Assembly: GCA_965116445.1 (NCBI GenBank)
Contig: OZ220688.1
Span: 1,488,001 to 1,552,000 of the forward strand
Source of the DNA: Multivorans sp965116445
Lineage (GTDB): Bacteria > Acidobacteriota > Thermoanaerobaculia > Multivoradales > Multivoraceae
Direction of reading: 5' to 3'
DNA: 64,000 nt
Shown here: in pieces, positions 25,490 through 35,243 of the stretch
How positions within the stretch are numbered: the first letter of the stretch is position 1
Layout of the letters: each line of letters opens with the position of its first letter
Position numbers and translations under genes: made by a program
Notes under the pieces: generated by a model
Told to the model about the DNA's origin: nothing
The model's input: the letters and a program-made list of their open reading frames with translations, nothing else
Databases searched by the model: none

Positions 25490-27940
25490 ATGGCCAAGAC
25501 TCTTGTCGGCACCGACTACGCTCCACCCGATCTGATCGAGAAGATCACCGGACGCGCCAAGTACGCCGAGGACTGGCGTCAGGAGGGCATGCTGTTCGCG
25601 AAGCAGCTGCTCTCGCCGATGCCCCACGCGCGGGTGCGGAACATCGACGCCTCGGCGGCGCTCGAGATGGAAGGCGTCGAAGCGGTCCTCACCGCCGACG
25701 ACCTCGCCGGGTTCATGGGCGAACCGGACCCGCTGGGTGAGCGCGCCCTGACCAACCATCCCAAGTACGAGGGCGAACCGGTCCTCGCCGTCGCCGCGGT
25801 CAGCGAGAAGATCGCCGCCGACGCGATCGAGAAGATCCACGTCGACTTCGAGCCGCTGCCCTTCGCGCTGGACCCGCTGGATTCGATCGCCCCCGGCGGC
25901 TCGAACTCCCTGCCCGACGGCAACAGCCTCAACCGCCAGCGCACGGACACGGGCGTCGAGACGGTCGTCGAACGCGTCGAGTGGACGGCCGAGGATCTGG
26001 CTACCGCGCGGGGCACGAACGGCGAGAAGGGCAAGATGCCCGAAGGCGTGTTCCAGGACGAGTGGACCAACGGCGACCTGGAGAAGGGCTTCGCCGACGC
26101 GGACTACATCATCGAAGAGCCGCTCTTCTTCCAGTCGGTCACCCACCACCCGATGGAGCCGCGGAGTTGCATGGCGCACTGGGAAGGCGACATCTGCCAC
26201 CTCTACCCGTCGACCCAGAGCGTGGCCTTCACGGTGCTCGCCGCCCAGGGCACGATCGGCGTGCCGCCGCAGAACCTGATCGTCCACGCCGAGTACACCG
26301 GCGGCGGCTTTGGCAGCAAGATCGTCGGTTCGAGCAACATGGCAGTGCCGGTCTACCTGTCCAAGATGACCGGCAAGCCGGTTCTGCACCGGGTCACCCG
26401 CTACGAAGAGAATTACATCGGCCGCGCCCGCCCCGGCTTCCAGGGCTGGGCCAAGATCGGCTTCAAGAACAACGGCCGCATCTCCGCCTTCGACTGGGCG
26501 GTGATCCAGGACAACGGCCCCTACGGGCGCCAGAGCGACATGGGCACCTCGGGCAACATGGTGTCCCTCACCTACCAGCCCGAGAACATGCGCCACCGCG
26601 GTCTTTCGATCGCCACGAACACGCCGCCGCGCGCTCCTCAGCGGGCGCCGGGCGGAGTTCAGATGTCCGCCATGGTCGAGCCGCTGCTCGACCGCGCCGC
26701 GGATCACCTCGGCATCGACCGGCTGGAGATTCGCCGCATCAACATCGCGAAGAACGGCGCCAAGTTCGGTGCCCAGGAAGGCCGCAACGTGACGACCGCG
26801 TACGTCGCGGAGGCCTGGGACAAGCTGGACGGGATGGTCGACTGGAACGCAGCCAAGGCGCGTAGCAAGGAAACCAAGGGCTCGAAGGTCACGGGCGTCG
26901 GACTCGCCAGCTCGACCTACACCGCCGGTTCCAGCGGCTTCGACGGCCTGATGCTGATCACGCCCGAGGGCCGGCTCGAGATCCATACCGGGATCGGCAA
27001 CCTCGGCACCCACTCCTACTCCGACACCGCCCGCGTCGCCGCCGACCTGCTCGACGTGCCGTGGGAGAAGGTGGACATGGTCTGGGGCCAGACGGGCGAG
27101 GGCATACCTCACACCTGCGTCCAGGCCGGCAGCCAGACGACCCACGCGATCACGCGGGCGACCCACGCGGCAGCCACCGACATGCAGACGAAGCTGCAGG
27201 AGATCGCCGCCCAGACACACGGCGGCTCGGCATCGCAGTACGTCGTCGCCGGCGAACGCGTGTACCGTCGCGGCAACCGGGCCGCGGGCATGAGCCTGGC
27301 CCAGGCCGCCACGAAGGCGATGGAACTCGGTGGCCGGTACGACGGCACGGAGTTGAACGAGGGCCTGAGCCCGATCACAATCGGCGGCGCCGCGATCCTC
27401 AAGGGTCGCGGCCTGCTGGCGGCGGCCAAGGACAACTACGGCCGGGCCGGCGACGTCTACTCGTGGGTCGTCGCCTACGCGGAGATCGAGCTCGACAAGG
27501 AAACCGGCGTGATCGAGCTGAAGGACTACAAGGCGGTCACCGACTGCGGCACGGTGCTCAACCCCCGCAGCCTCGGCGCCCAGCTCCACGGCGGCGCCGT
27601 CCAGGGCTTCGGCTGCGCGGTCGGTCAGAAGTGGGTCTACGACCCGCAATGGGGCATCCCCTTCGCGAACCGCTTCTACACCGCCCGGCCGGCGACCATC
27701 CTCGACGTGCCGCTCTCGATGGACTGGGACGCGGTCGGCGAGCCCGACCCGAACAACCCGGTGGGCGCCAAGGGCATCGGCGAACCGCCGATGGGCGCCG
27801 GCTGCGCCGTGCTGCTCTGCGCCATCCAGGATGCCCTCGGTCAGGACACGGTGGCCTACCTGCCGCTAATGACCGACCACATCATCAACCAGCTCGAAGG
27901 CCGCGAGCAGGACGCCGAGTTCCTGGCCGCGCACACCTGA
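25490..27940 (+). CDS. Molybdenum hydroxylase, molybdopterin-binding large subunit
   Basis: An 816-residue catalytic subunit of the xanthine dehydrogenase/aldehyde oxidase family. Conserved cofactor-region segments include YTGGGFGSKIVG, PPRAPQRAPGGVQM and the C-terminal GAKGIGEPPMGAG, whose Glu is the usual catalytic base. It has no leader of its own, so it would be carried across the membrane with the Tat-tagged small subunit. GAGGAG precedes ATG 25490. Substrate class, perhaps an aldehyde or N-heterocycle, is inferred. Confidence 0.93.
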   Translation: MAKTLVGTDYAPPDLIEKITGRAKYAEDWRQEGMLFAKQLLSPMPHARVRNIDASAALEMEGVEAVLTADDLAGFMGEPDPLGERALTNHPKYEGEPVLAVAAVSEKIAADAIEKIHVDFEPLPFALDPLDSIAPGGSNSLPDGNSLNRQRTDTGVETVVERVEWTAEDLATARGTNGEKGKMPEGVFQDEWTNGDLEKGFADADYIIEEPLFFQSVTHHPMEPRSCMAHWEGDICHLYPSTQSVAFTVLAAQGTIGVPPQNLIVHAEYTGGGFGSKIVGSSNMAVPVYLSKMTGKPVLHRVTRYEENYIGRARPGFQGWAKIGFKNNGRISAFDWAVIQDNGPYGRQSDMGTSGNMVSLTYQPENMRHRGLSIATNTPPRAPQRAPGGVQMSAMVEPLLDRAADHLGIDRLEIRRINIAKNGAKFGAQEGRNVTTAYVAEAWDKLDGMVDWNAAKARSKETKGSKVTGVGLASSTYTAGSSGFDGLMLITPEGRLEIHTGIGNLGTHSYSDTARVAADLLDVPWEKVDMVWGQTGEGIPHTCVQAGSQTTHAITRATHAAATDMQTKLQEIAAQTHGGSASQYVVAGERVYRRGNRAAGMSLAQAATKAMELGGRYDGTELNEGLSPITIGGAAILKGRGLLAAAKDNYGRAGDVYSWVVAYAEIELDKETGVIELKDYKAVTDCGTVLNPRSLGAQLHGGAVQGFGCAVGQKWVYDPQWGIPFANRFYTARPATILDVPLSMDWDAVGEPDPNNPVGAKGIGEPPMGAGCAVLLCAIQDALGQDTVAYLPLMTDHIINQLEGREQDAEFLAAHT

Positions 27941-27989
27941 TCGGCTCGGATCGCCAAGAACCGAATCAGCGAACGGAGGAGTACACAGC

Positions 27990-28994
27990 ATGGCCGTCAT
28001 CCACGACATGATTCCCGACTTCGAGCTCTACCAGCCCGAGAACATGGCCGGTGCGCTCGAAGTCCTCGACCGTCACCGCGACAAGGCCTGGGTTCTGGCC
28101 GGCGGGATGGACACCTTCGACTGGTTCAAGGACCGGGTGAAGCGCCCCGATGCGGTCGTCGACCTCGGCGGCATCCCGGAGCTCTCCGGAATCAGCGAGA
28201 CCGATGGCGGCGTCGAGATCGGGGCGATGACCCCGCTCACCGAGGTCGTCGAGAACGAGTTGATCCGCGACCGCTACAGCCTGCTCGCCGAGGCCTCCGA
28301 GACGGTCGCGACGCCGCAGATCCGCAACCAGGGCACGCTGGGCGGCAATCTCGTCCAGGACACGCGCTGCTGGTACTACCGGGCCGGCTGGCCGTGCTAC
28401 CGGGCGGGCGGCAACATCTGCTACGCGGACACGCCGGAGTCGATGAACCGCGAGCACTGCATCTTCGACGCCTCCCGATGCGTCGCGGTCACCCCCTCGG
28501 ACACCGCGCCGGCGCTGATCGCCCTGGACGCGGAGATGGTCATCCGCGGTCGCCGAGGCGAGCGGACGGTCGCGGCCGAGGACTTCTTCCTCGGACCGGC
28601 GATCGACATCACCCGGATGACGGTCCTGCAACCGAACGAGATTCTCCAGACGGTCCGTATCCCCGACACCTGGGCCGGCGCGGACTTCTACTTCGAGAAA
28701 GTCCGAGACCGCAACGCCTGGGACTTCCCCCTCGTCAACGTCGCCTCGGCGATGCGCGTCGAGGACGGAGTCGTCCAGGACTGCCGGCTCTCGGTCGGCG
28801 CCGTTTCGCCCGTCCCGCTCCGCATGGACCGCTGCGAGGAACTGTTGCGGGGCAAGCAGATCAGCGAGGACATCGCCACCCGGATCGCCGAACTCGGCGT
28901 GATCGGCGCCAAGCCGCTCCGCCACAACGGCTACAAGGTGCCGCTGATGAGAAACCTGATCCGCCGCGCCATCCGCGGACAGGCACCGGTCTAG
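27990..28994 (+). CDS. Molybdenum hydroxylase FAD-binding subunit with extra cysteine cluster
   Basis: A 334-residue FAD_binding_5/CO_deh_flav_C protein (LAGGMDTFDWFKDR, TPQIRNQGTLGGNLVQD). Between these domains is an insert with four cysteines (DTRCWYYRAGWPC, GNICYA, REHCIF and a further C in SRC). Such inserts carry an additional [4Fe-4S] cluster in PaoB and in 4-hydroxybenzoyl-CoA reductase beta subunits. This would pass electrons onward from the FAD. It follows the large subunit by 49 bp; CGGAGGAG lies before the start. Confidence 0.9.
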   Translation: MAVIHDMIPDFELYQPENMAGALEVLDRHRDKAWVLAGGMDTFDWFKDRVKRPDAVVDLGGIPELSGISETDGGVEIGAMTPLTEVVENELIRDRYSLLAEASETVATPQIRNQGTLGGNLVQDTRCWYYRAGWPCYRAGGNICYADTPESMNREHCIFDASRCVAVTPSDTAPALIALDAEMVIRGRRGERTVAAEDFFLGPAIDITRMTVLQPNEILQTVRIPDTWAGADFYFEKVRDRNAWDFPLVNVASAMRVEDGVVQDCRLSVGAVSPVPLRMDRCEELLRGKQISEDIATRIAELGVIGAKPLRHNGYKVPLMRNLIRRAIRGQAPV

Positions 28995-29001
28995 GGCGCA
29001 G

Positions 29002-29820
29002 ATGAATCTATTTCAGCGTGCAACGAATCCATGGGGGCAGGACGTCCTCACCGGGATCGACTGGAGTCTGTTCTGGATCGCGCTGATCGCCGGCGGCGTG
29101 TTCCTCATCCTCCACCTGGCGCTGCGGCGCCGGTGGATCGGCGACGAGAAGAAGGCGGCAAAGAACGCCGTTGACGATCCCGGCCTGCCGCAGAAGATCC
29201 AGCGGCACAGCCTGGCCTCTCGCATCTTCCACGCCGTGATGGGGATCTCGATGATCCTGCTGCTGATCACCGGCTTCCTGCCCAAGGTCGGCCTGGAGTT
29301 CGCGTGGCTCGAGATTCACTGGATCACCGGCCTGATCCTGACCGCCTCGATTGTCTTTCACATCATCCACGCGACCTTCTTCCAGAGCCTGAAGAACGTC
29401 TGGGTCGGCATCAAGGACCTCGGCGACATGGTCCGCGAGATGCGCAACGCGGTCAGCGGCGGCGCACCGCCCGCCAAGCCCGGCAAGTACCCGGCGGCGC
29501 AGAAGATGTTCCACCACGCGGCGACCCTGTTCGGAATGGCCGCGATCGTCACCGGCATCCTGATGATGTGGCGCATCGAGCAGCCGCTCTGGGCCCAGGA
29601 CGACTACAAGTTCTTCGGCGACGGCGGCTGGGGCTGGGTCTACGTCCTCCACGGCGTCGGCGGCGTCGTCCTGGTCACCCTGACCGTGGCGCACGTCTAC
29701 TTCGCCATCCTGCCCGAGAAGCGCTGGATGACCTGGTCGATGATCCTCGGCTGGATCGACCGCAAGGACTACCTCCGCCACCACGATCCGGCCAAGTGGC
29801 CGGTCACCGGCGGCAAGTAG
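29002..29820 (+). CDS. Cytochrome b subunit (formate dehydrogenase gamma-like)
   Basis: A 272-residue integral membrane protein with about five hydrophobic helices (LFWIALIAGGVFLILHLAL, VMGISMILLLITGFL, WITGLILTASIVFHIIHATF, TLFGMAAIVTGILMMW, VLHGVGGVVLVTLTVAHVYF) and histidines placed as in di-heme cytochrome b subunits of formate dehydrogenase and hydrogenase. It begins 7 bp after the FAD subunit. Its likely job is to anchor the exported Mo enzyme and pass electrons to quinone. PaoABC lacks such a subunit. Confidence 0.88.
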   Translation: MNLFQRATNPWGQDVLTGIDWSLFWIALIAGGVFLILHLALRRRWIGDEKKAAKNAVDDPGLPQKIQRHSLASRIFHAVMGISMILLLITGFLPKVGLEFAWLEIHWITGLILTASIVFHIIHATFFQSLKNVWVGIKDLGDMVREMRNAVSGGAPPAKPGKYPAAQKMFHHAATLFGMAAIVTGILMMWRIEQPLWAQDDYKFFGDGGWGWVYVLHGVGGVVLVTLTVAHVYFAILPEKRWMTWSMILGWIDRKDYLRHHDPAKWPVTGGK

Positions 29821-29935
29821 ACCAACGCGGGCGGGCTGCAGGGCCGACCTGCCGGTTCATGTTTCCCCAGGCGTCCTAGGACCGTTGCTAGCATCAGGTC
29901 GTGGTCGTGGAGCCAGGAAGCGTACGGAACACCCC

Positions 29936-30271
29936 ATGACTTCCGTCACGGAAGCCACGCTCAAGCGCATGGTGTGGGCGATCGTCGAAGAAGTTGACCC
30001 GGAACAGGTCATTCTCTTCGGCTCCCAGGCTCGCGGCGATCAGCGCAAGGACTCGGACATCGATCTGATCGTCGTTGAAGCAGAACCTTTCGGGCCTGAG
30101 CGAAGTCGCCACCAGGAACTCGTCCGGCTCTACCACGCGATCACGGGGTCTGGCGTCTCGACCGATGTCCTCGTCTTCTCGCAGGAGGATGTCGACTACT
30201 GGCGAGACTCGCTGAACCACGTCCTGGCGCGCGCCCTGCGTGAGGGGAAGGTGCTCTATGAGCGACCCTAA
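29936..30271 (+). CDS. MNT-type nucleotidyltransferase (antitoxin-like)
   Basis: A 111-residue minimal nucleotidyltransferase with GSQARGDQRKDSDIDLIVVE, the GSx10DxD catalytic pattern. MNT proteins paired with HEPN partners act as antitoxins, in some cases by modifying the toxin. It overlaps the HEPN gene by 14 nt, so the two are translated together. Confidence 0.88.
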   Translation: MTSVTEATLKRMVWAIVEEVDPEQVILFGSQARGDQRKDSDIDLIVVEAEPFGPERSRHQELVRLYHAITGSGVSTDVLVFSQEDVDYWRDSLNHVLARALREGKVLYERP

Positions 30272-30656
30272 GTGCGCCCGGATGATGTTGCGCGCGGCCG
30301 AACGCGATGTCGAAGCACTCCGGGTCATGGGCGACCCCAACGCAACCTCGGACGAGGTCTTCGGGTTTCACGTCCAGCAGGCTGCGGAGAAGGCGCTGAA
30401 GGCTCGAATCGCCTTGCTGGGCGAGGTCTACCCTCTCACCCACGACATCGAGGAACTGCTGGACCGCCTCGCCCGTTCAGGAAGCTCGACGGAGCCGTTC
30501 CAGGCGCTCATCCCATACACGCCCTACGCCGTCGCGTTTCGCTACGCCGGAGTCGAGCCCGACCTGGAGAGGATCGACAGGGAAGGCGCACTCGCTCTCG
30601 TCGAAGCGTTGCTGAACGTGGTCGAGCGGGAACTGGCTGACGCAGAGTCAGACTGA
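30258..30656 (+). CDS. HEPN-domain protein (toxin-like partner)
   Basis: A 132-residue HEPN protein (FHVQQAAEKALKARIA, PLTHDIEELLDRL, YTPYAVAFRYAG). The usual RNase motif R-x(4-6)-H is not evident, so catalytic activity is uncertain. Genes of this kind follow MNT partners in toxin-antitoxin pairs, which matches the 14-nt overlap here. ATG 30258 is preferred over the upstream in-frame start. Confidence 0.82.
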   Translation: MSDPKCARMMLRAAERDVEALRVMGDPNATSDEVFGFHVQQAAEKALKARIALLGEVYPLTHDIEELLDRLARSGSSTEPFQALIPYTPYAVAFRYAGVEPDLERIDREGALALVEALLNVVERELADAESD

Positions 30657-30678
30657 CCGACCGGCTGAACGCCGCCGC

Positions 30679-33600
30679 CTAGTCCTCGATCTCAACCTCA
30701 GCCGCGCGCCGCCGCTCCGTCCAGACGGTCCGGACCTGGTTCCCCCAGCGCAGGGTGTACTCGCCCTCCGGCAGGTTCGAGATCGTCTCGCCGACGGAGA
30801 ATGTCGTCGCGCCGCCGAACCAGATTCGGAGCTTTCCGAGGTCCCAGCCTCCGGGGCCGGTGATCCGAACCGCGACGGTTGACGGGTCGCCTTCCAGGAC
30901 GATCGAGGAGTCGGATTCGAAGGGATCGAGGTCGAGGCCGCGATCCAGAGCCGGTTCGAGGGGCTGCCAGCCAGTGAGGACCCAACGCCCGTCCGCCTGA
31001 CAGGCAACGCGGACACGGTCGGTGAGCGGTGGAGGGAGTCTCGTGCTCGCCACGCCGCCATCGATCCCGACGGTCCGCTGCCCGGCCCCCTCCATCTCGA
31101 CGAAGCAGAACCCGCCGGCGGCGCCGGCGAGCCGGACCACAAGTTCGTCGTCCGAGGGATCGTCCCGCAGGTCCAGTTGGACGGACCGGCGGTCGTTGTA
31201 GTCCCGGAGTTCCACGTCGACCAGGTCGGAGCGAGAGTGCCGGAACCGCGCCCGCAACTGGTAGGCGCCGGGCGCGAGGTCCATGATCTCATACCGCCCG
31301 CTCTGGCCCGTCACGACGGCCCGGCGGCCCGGGAAGATGTCGACCGTCGCGTGGGTGACCGGCTGTCCTTCGGAATCGAACACGACCCCGTCGATCGACA
31401 CGCCGCCGTACTGGAAATCCAGCACGACTTCCTCACCCGGGGTATCCGGCACCCTTACATCACGTTTCTGCTGCCATCCGCCCTCGAGCGTCGAAAAGCG
31501 CACCTCCCACTCGCCCGGGAGCATCGACTCCAGTCGGTACCGGCCCTCCTCGTCGATCGGCGCCGTTCGCTCCACCTTGCCGCCAAAGACCTGGGTGCGG
31601 CTCATCGGCCCACGCAACGTCCGCACAAGCCCCCCGCCTTGGCGATTCTCGGCCTTCAGGCTCCAGAGCAGCTCCCCGTTCCCGGGCTGTCCCGCCTGTG
31701 TCACGCCACCGGTCACGGTCAGAGTGCTGCGATCGCACCTGAGCACTTCGTCGCCAGTCCCGGCGTCCTCGCGGCGCTCACAGACCGGCACCCCGTCCTC
31801 CATCACCCGAATCCGCAGCGGCTCCTCGGGCACGGCCTCGAACGCAGCCTCACCGTCTGCCAGTTTGCCCGTCATCGAGCCCAGGGGATCGTGCTCCTTG
31901 CCAGGATCAAGATGCACGGTGCCGCCGTCAACGTCGGAACGCACCGTGATGCGGCGGCCCCGTGAGAGCTCGACGACACCGGCGTCGACCCACTCGATCG
32001 CCGCGGTCTCAACCTCGAACTCCAGCGGAGCGAACCCCTCCGCCTCCACGCGGAGGCTCGAGCTGCCGAGTTCCAGGCCGTGCACCTCGAAGTACCCTTC
32101 GGCATCCGCCGTCACCTCGGCTACCCGTCCCATCGCCCGGGCCATCAAACCGCCGAACTCGGACGGGCGCATGTAGGAGATCCTGGCTTCGGCGACCGGA
32201 GTGTACTCAGGGCTCACCACGTTCCCGGACACCCAGGCCGACGCCGGCGCCACGATGACCCCGAGGTCACGAACCTCGGCCGCCACGCCCGAGACCTCCA
32301 GCAATCGTCGTCCGGCATTCGCGGCCGTCAGTTCCAACTTGTAAGCGCCCGGCTCGAGGTCCAGGGAGAAGGAGCCATCCGCCGAGAGAGTTCCCTGGCG
32401 CGTCCGGCTCCCGCCCGCGACTTCCTGACTGGCAACCAGACGACCAGCGGCTGCCGGAGTCACGCCGTCCGCCGCCATGAAGACGCCTTCGACCGTGAAG
32501 GCCGGTTCCAGCCGAAGTACCAGGGGGTCTTCCGCCGCGGCGCCCACGTCGCCGGCCACATCGACCGGGAAAGTCGGCAAGCCAGGCAGCGAGGGTTCCC
32601 TCGCCGTGGTGGCGCCATCGCCGGCAAGCTTGAACTGCGCCATCCGGTACCCCTTCGCCATGACCAGGAAGGTGCGGCTGAAACGGGGCGACACCTGCGC
32701 GATTCCCTCCCGATCCGTCGTGGTTACCTCGTCGCCCCCGAACACGGCACGGGCACCGGGCACCGGTGTTCCGCGGCTGGCATCGACGACCTGGATCCAG
32801 TAGGTCTCGGGCGTCCTCAGCACGATCGACCCGAGGTCCAGGGAACCCTCCAGATCGAACCCATCCGAGTACTCCAGTCCGCCGTCGTCGGTTCTGAGCG
32901 ACGCGGTGCCCTTCGTGAAACCGGTGAGCGAGAAGCGGCCGTCGGGGCCGGAGAGGCCCAGGTGGCGCTGCGTCACTGGAAGCTCGGGCGCCACCCACGA
33001 CAGACCCAGCAGCCGCACGCCGGCCAACGGTCGTCCTTCCGGATCGACGGTTCGACCCGTGACGGCCAGACCCGGACCGAGCTCGACCACTGGTGGCACG
33101 TCGTCGAAGCGCTCGAACGCCGACCCGGTCCGGGTGACGTGCGAGACGAGGACCGCGGCGCGCTCCCGCTCGGACAGGGTCAGGTTCACCCTGCCGTCAG
33201 CGTCCGCGATCCCAAAACCCAGAGGCTCGGTCAACGCGGCCCTTCCCGAGCCCGACCGAACCAGGAACATCCGCGCGCCGACGAGCGGCCCGCCGCCAGC
33301 GGTCGCCTGGACCGTGACGTTCACCGCCTTCGCCAACGCGAGTTCCACCGATCCCTCTTCAGGGGGCACGTCCCGCCAGATCGAGGCGAGCCCTTCCGAT
33401 CGCGCATGGACGCGCCATGTGTCGTCACTACGAAGCAGGGAGAGCGACCCGGACGTGACGGTCTTCGTCGGCAGCAGATGGCGCGGCACTTGCCGCCACA
33501 TCGCCGCCGGCGCCGCCGTCACCTTGAACTCTGCTACAACCCCGGCCCCGTCCACCGAACTCCTGTCGGAAGTCGGGGCAACGGGGACCAGAATGCGAAC

Positions 33601-33909
33601 GGCCATCGGACTGGCCGAGTCACCGCCGGCGCGGCAGGCGGCAGCCGCGCTCTGTCCGGGCTCGAGAAACAACGGTGGGCAGGAGTCGCTCCAGGCCCAG
33701 CACTCAGCCGGCGCGCGGCCTGCCGGGATGTCGTCCCGCCGTTCCCAGATGTCGTCGGCCGGCACGGGGATCCCGTCGAGGAAGGCAGGCTCGCTTCCCT
33801 GCGGGCATACGAACTGGAAAGAAGCGTCCTGCGCAGCTTCGTCCTGCGCCAGCCCCGGAGCCGCGAACGCCCCGACCACAAGCCAGGGGACAAGGATCAA
33901 TAGCCGCAC
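30679..33909 (-). CDS. Large secreted protein with carboxypeptidase-regulatory-like repeats
   Basis: A 1076-residue exported protein. The signal peptide (LLILVPWLVVGAFAAPGLAQ) is followed by many beta-sandwich units of the carboxypeptidase-regulatory/CNA-B kind, recognisable by recurrent G-x-V-x(n)-G-x-P-x-x-G-A and DGRF-type turns (for example GRTVDPEGRPLAGVRLLGL and GVVFDSEGQPVTHATVDIF). No catalytic domain is seen; a surface scaffold or adhesion role is a guess. GTG 33909 starts 4 nt after the stop of the upstream gene, so the two form an operon. Confidence 0.78.
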   Translation of the reverse strand: MRLLILVPWLVVGAFAAPGLAQDEAAQDASFQFVCPQGSEPAFLDGIPVPADDIWERRDDIPAGRAPAECWAWSDSCPPLFLEPGQSAAAACRAGGDSASPMAVRILVPVAPTSDRSSVDGAGVVAEFKVTAAPAAMWRQVPRHLLPTKTVTSGSLSLLRSDDTWRVHARSEGLASIWRDVPPEEGSVELALAKAVNVTVQATAGGGPLVGARMFLVRSGSGRAALTEPLGFGIADADGRVNLTLSERERAAVLVSHVTRTGSAFERFDDVPPVVELGPGLAVTGRTVDPEGRPLAGVRLLGLSWVAPELPVTQRHLGLSGPDGRFSLTGFTKGTASLRTDDGGLEYSDGFDLEGSLDLGSIVLRTPETYWIQVVDASRGTPVPGARAVFGGDEVTTTDREGIAQVSPRFSRTFLVMAKGYRMAQFKLAGDGATTAREPSLPGLPTFPVDVAGDVGAAAEDPLVLRLEPAFTVEGVFMAADGVTPAAAGRLVASQEVAGGSRTRQGTLSADGSFSLDLEPGAYKLELTAANAGRRLLEVSGVAAEVRDLGVIVAPASAWVSGNVVSPEYTPVAEARISYMRPSEFGGLMARAMGRVAEVTADAEGYFEVHGLELGSSSLRVEAEGFAPLEFEVETAAIEWVDAGVVELSRGRRITVRSDVDGGTVHLDPGKEHDPLGSMTGKLADGEAAFEAVPEEPLRIRVMEDGVPVCERREDAGTGDEVLRCDRSTLTVTGGVTQAGQPGNGELLWSLKAENRQGGGLVRTLRGPMSRTQVFGGKVERTAPIDEEGRYRLESMLPGEWEVRFSTLEGGWQQKRDVRVPDTPGEEVVLDFQYGGVSIDGVVFDSEGQPVTHATVDIFPGRRAVVTGQSGRYEIMDLAPGAYQLRARFRHSRSDLVDVELRDYNDRRSVQLDLRDDPSDDELVVRLAGAAGGFCFVEMEGAGQRTVGIDGGVASTRLPPPLTDRVRVACQADGRWVLTGWQPLEPALDRGLDLDPFESDSSIVLEGDPSTVAVRITGPGGWDLGKLRIWFGGATTFSVGETISNLPEGEYTLRWGNQVRTVWTERRRAAEVEIED

Positions 33910-33913
33910 CGTC

Positions 33914-35209
33914 CTAGCCCTCCGCCCCGGCCGGCGGTCGAATGCGGGCTTCAAACGCTTCAGCAGCCCGAACGTCACCACCGTGCAGGGCCCCGCCGCG
34001 AAGCAGGATGACCGCCCGGCTACCGCGGAGGTCGGCGCGCAGCCTGGTGTCGGCGAACTCCGACTCCACAACACACGGTTGCATCCTGGCGGTCCGAAGA
34101 TCGTCGACATGGACGTGGACCAGGTCCCAGCACACCCGGCCACTGGGGGGAGGTACCGAAGCAACGACGCGGTCCCTGATCAACTGCTGGTTCAGCACTC
34201 CCGCCCCGAAACCCACGAGGAACGGTGCGCCACCCGGCAGCCACTTCCGGTCGCTGGCTGCCAGTGCCTCCGCCGGACTCTCCGCCCCATATCGAACGAA
34301 GAAGTACACGTTCCCTTCACCGTCGGCCACGACTTCGTCGATGATGCGACGGGGGCCCAACCAGTCGGCCCGCACGTAGGCATCAGAGATGGGCGAGCGC
34401 CCCCACTCGTTGGCCTCGATGTCGCAGCCGTCCTCGCCGAAGAAGGTCTCCGCGTCCAGGCTGTGCTGCAGGGCACCCGCACGGTCGTAGACGAAGACTC
34501 CGGCCTCGGCTCCCGGAATCACGAGCAGGCGATCTGCCGCGATGAAACGGATCACCGAGAGCTCCGCGTCGCCGCACAGCTCCAGTCCATGCCCGCCGTC
34601 CCTCGTCGGCAGGAGACCCCGCGGGCCGCCTCCAGCGTCCTCGATCAGCCAGGCGGCGTACGGCCCCCAGGCATCGTCGTCCTTGCGGACCAGTCCGACC
34701 GCCGCGGTCAGCGAACCCCGCCGGTCCAGGTCGCCCAGGTGCTCCAGGTCCGCCAGTGAGTCGATCCCATCCTCGGTCGCCAGGTGGATGCCGGAGAACA
34801 GGTCAGTGAACGCCATTCCGTCCGGTGAGACGGCAAGCCGCCCATAGTCCCGTTCGTCCCGACTGGAATTGACAACGGTCCGATCGCCGATCTGGAAGGT
34901 CTCGGCCTCGGGCTCCTCGAGGGCCACCCGAAGTTGGCCCGCCTCGTCGCCGACGCGCCAGGAATAGACGCCCCGTCCGATCACCCCGAGAAGAAACTCC
35001 TCGTCCTCCAGCCAGCGGACATCGCTCGCCCGGGCAATGTCATCCGGCAGGTCGAGCGGCTTCAACCTTTCCAGGCGCGGCCCGTTTCCGGATTCCTGGG
35101 CCCAGAGCGTTCCGGGAACCGCGGCCAGCGCCGCCATGGCGCACAGCACGACGATCGCTGGTAGATCGGAGCGACTGCTACCGCTCTTCCGCAACGGCCG
35201 GCGCAGCAT
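33914..35209 (-). CDS. Secreted protein of unknown function, propeller-like
   Basis: A 431-residue protein with a signal peptide (IVVLCAMAALAAVPGTLWAQ). The mature part has repeated Trp/Asp/Gly-rich strands (VRWLEDEEFLLGVIGRGVYS, YGRLAVSPDGMAFTDL, DEVVADGEGNVYFFVRYG) suggesting a beta-propeller. I do not recognise the family. It is transcribed with the repeat protein downstream, so the two may work together at the cell surface. Confidence 0.65.
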   Translation of the reverse strand: MLRRPLRKSGSSRSDLPAIVVLCAMAALAAVPGTLWAQESGNGPRLERLKPLDLPDDIARASDVRWLEDEEFLLGVIGRGVYSWRVGDEAGQLRVALEEPEAETFQIGDRTVVNSSRDERDYGRLAVSPDGMAFTDLFSGIHLATEDGIDSLADLEHLGDLDRRGSLTAAVGLVRKDDDAWGPYAAWLIEDAGGGPRGLLPTRDGGHGLELCGDAELSVIRFIAADRLLVIPGAEAGVFVYDRAGALQHSLDAETFFGEDGCDIEANEWGRSPISDAYVRADWLGPRRIIDEVVADGEGNVYFFVRYGAESPAEALAASDRKWLPGGAPFLVGFGAGVLNQQLIRDRVVASVPPPSGRVCWDLVHVHVDDLRTARMQPCVVESEFADTRLRADLRGSRAVILLRGGALHGGDVRAAEAFEARIRPPAGAEG

Positions 35210-35243
35210 GTGAGCCTCCTCCCCGTGCCTGAATCCTCAGGCG

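Noticed and set aside
24608..27649. Long minus-strand open frame of 1013 codons
   Set aside because: Antisense to the molybdenum hydroxylase subunits, which have cofactor motifs and ribosome-binding sites on the plus strand.
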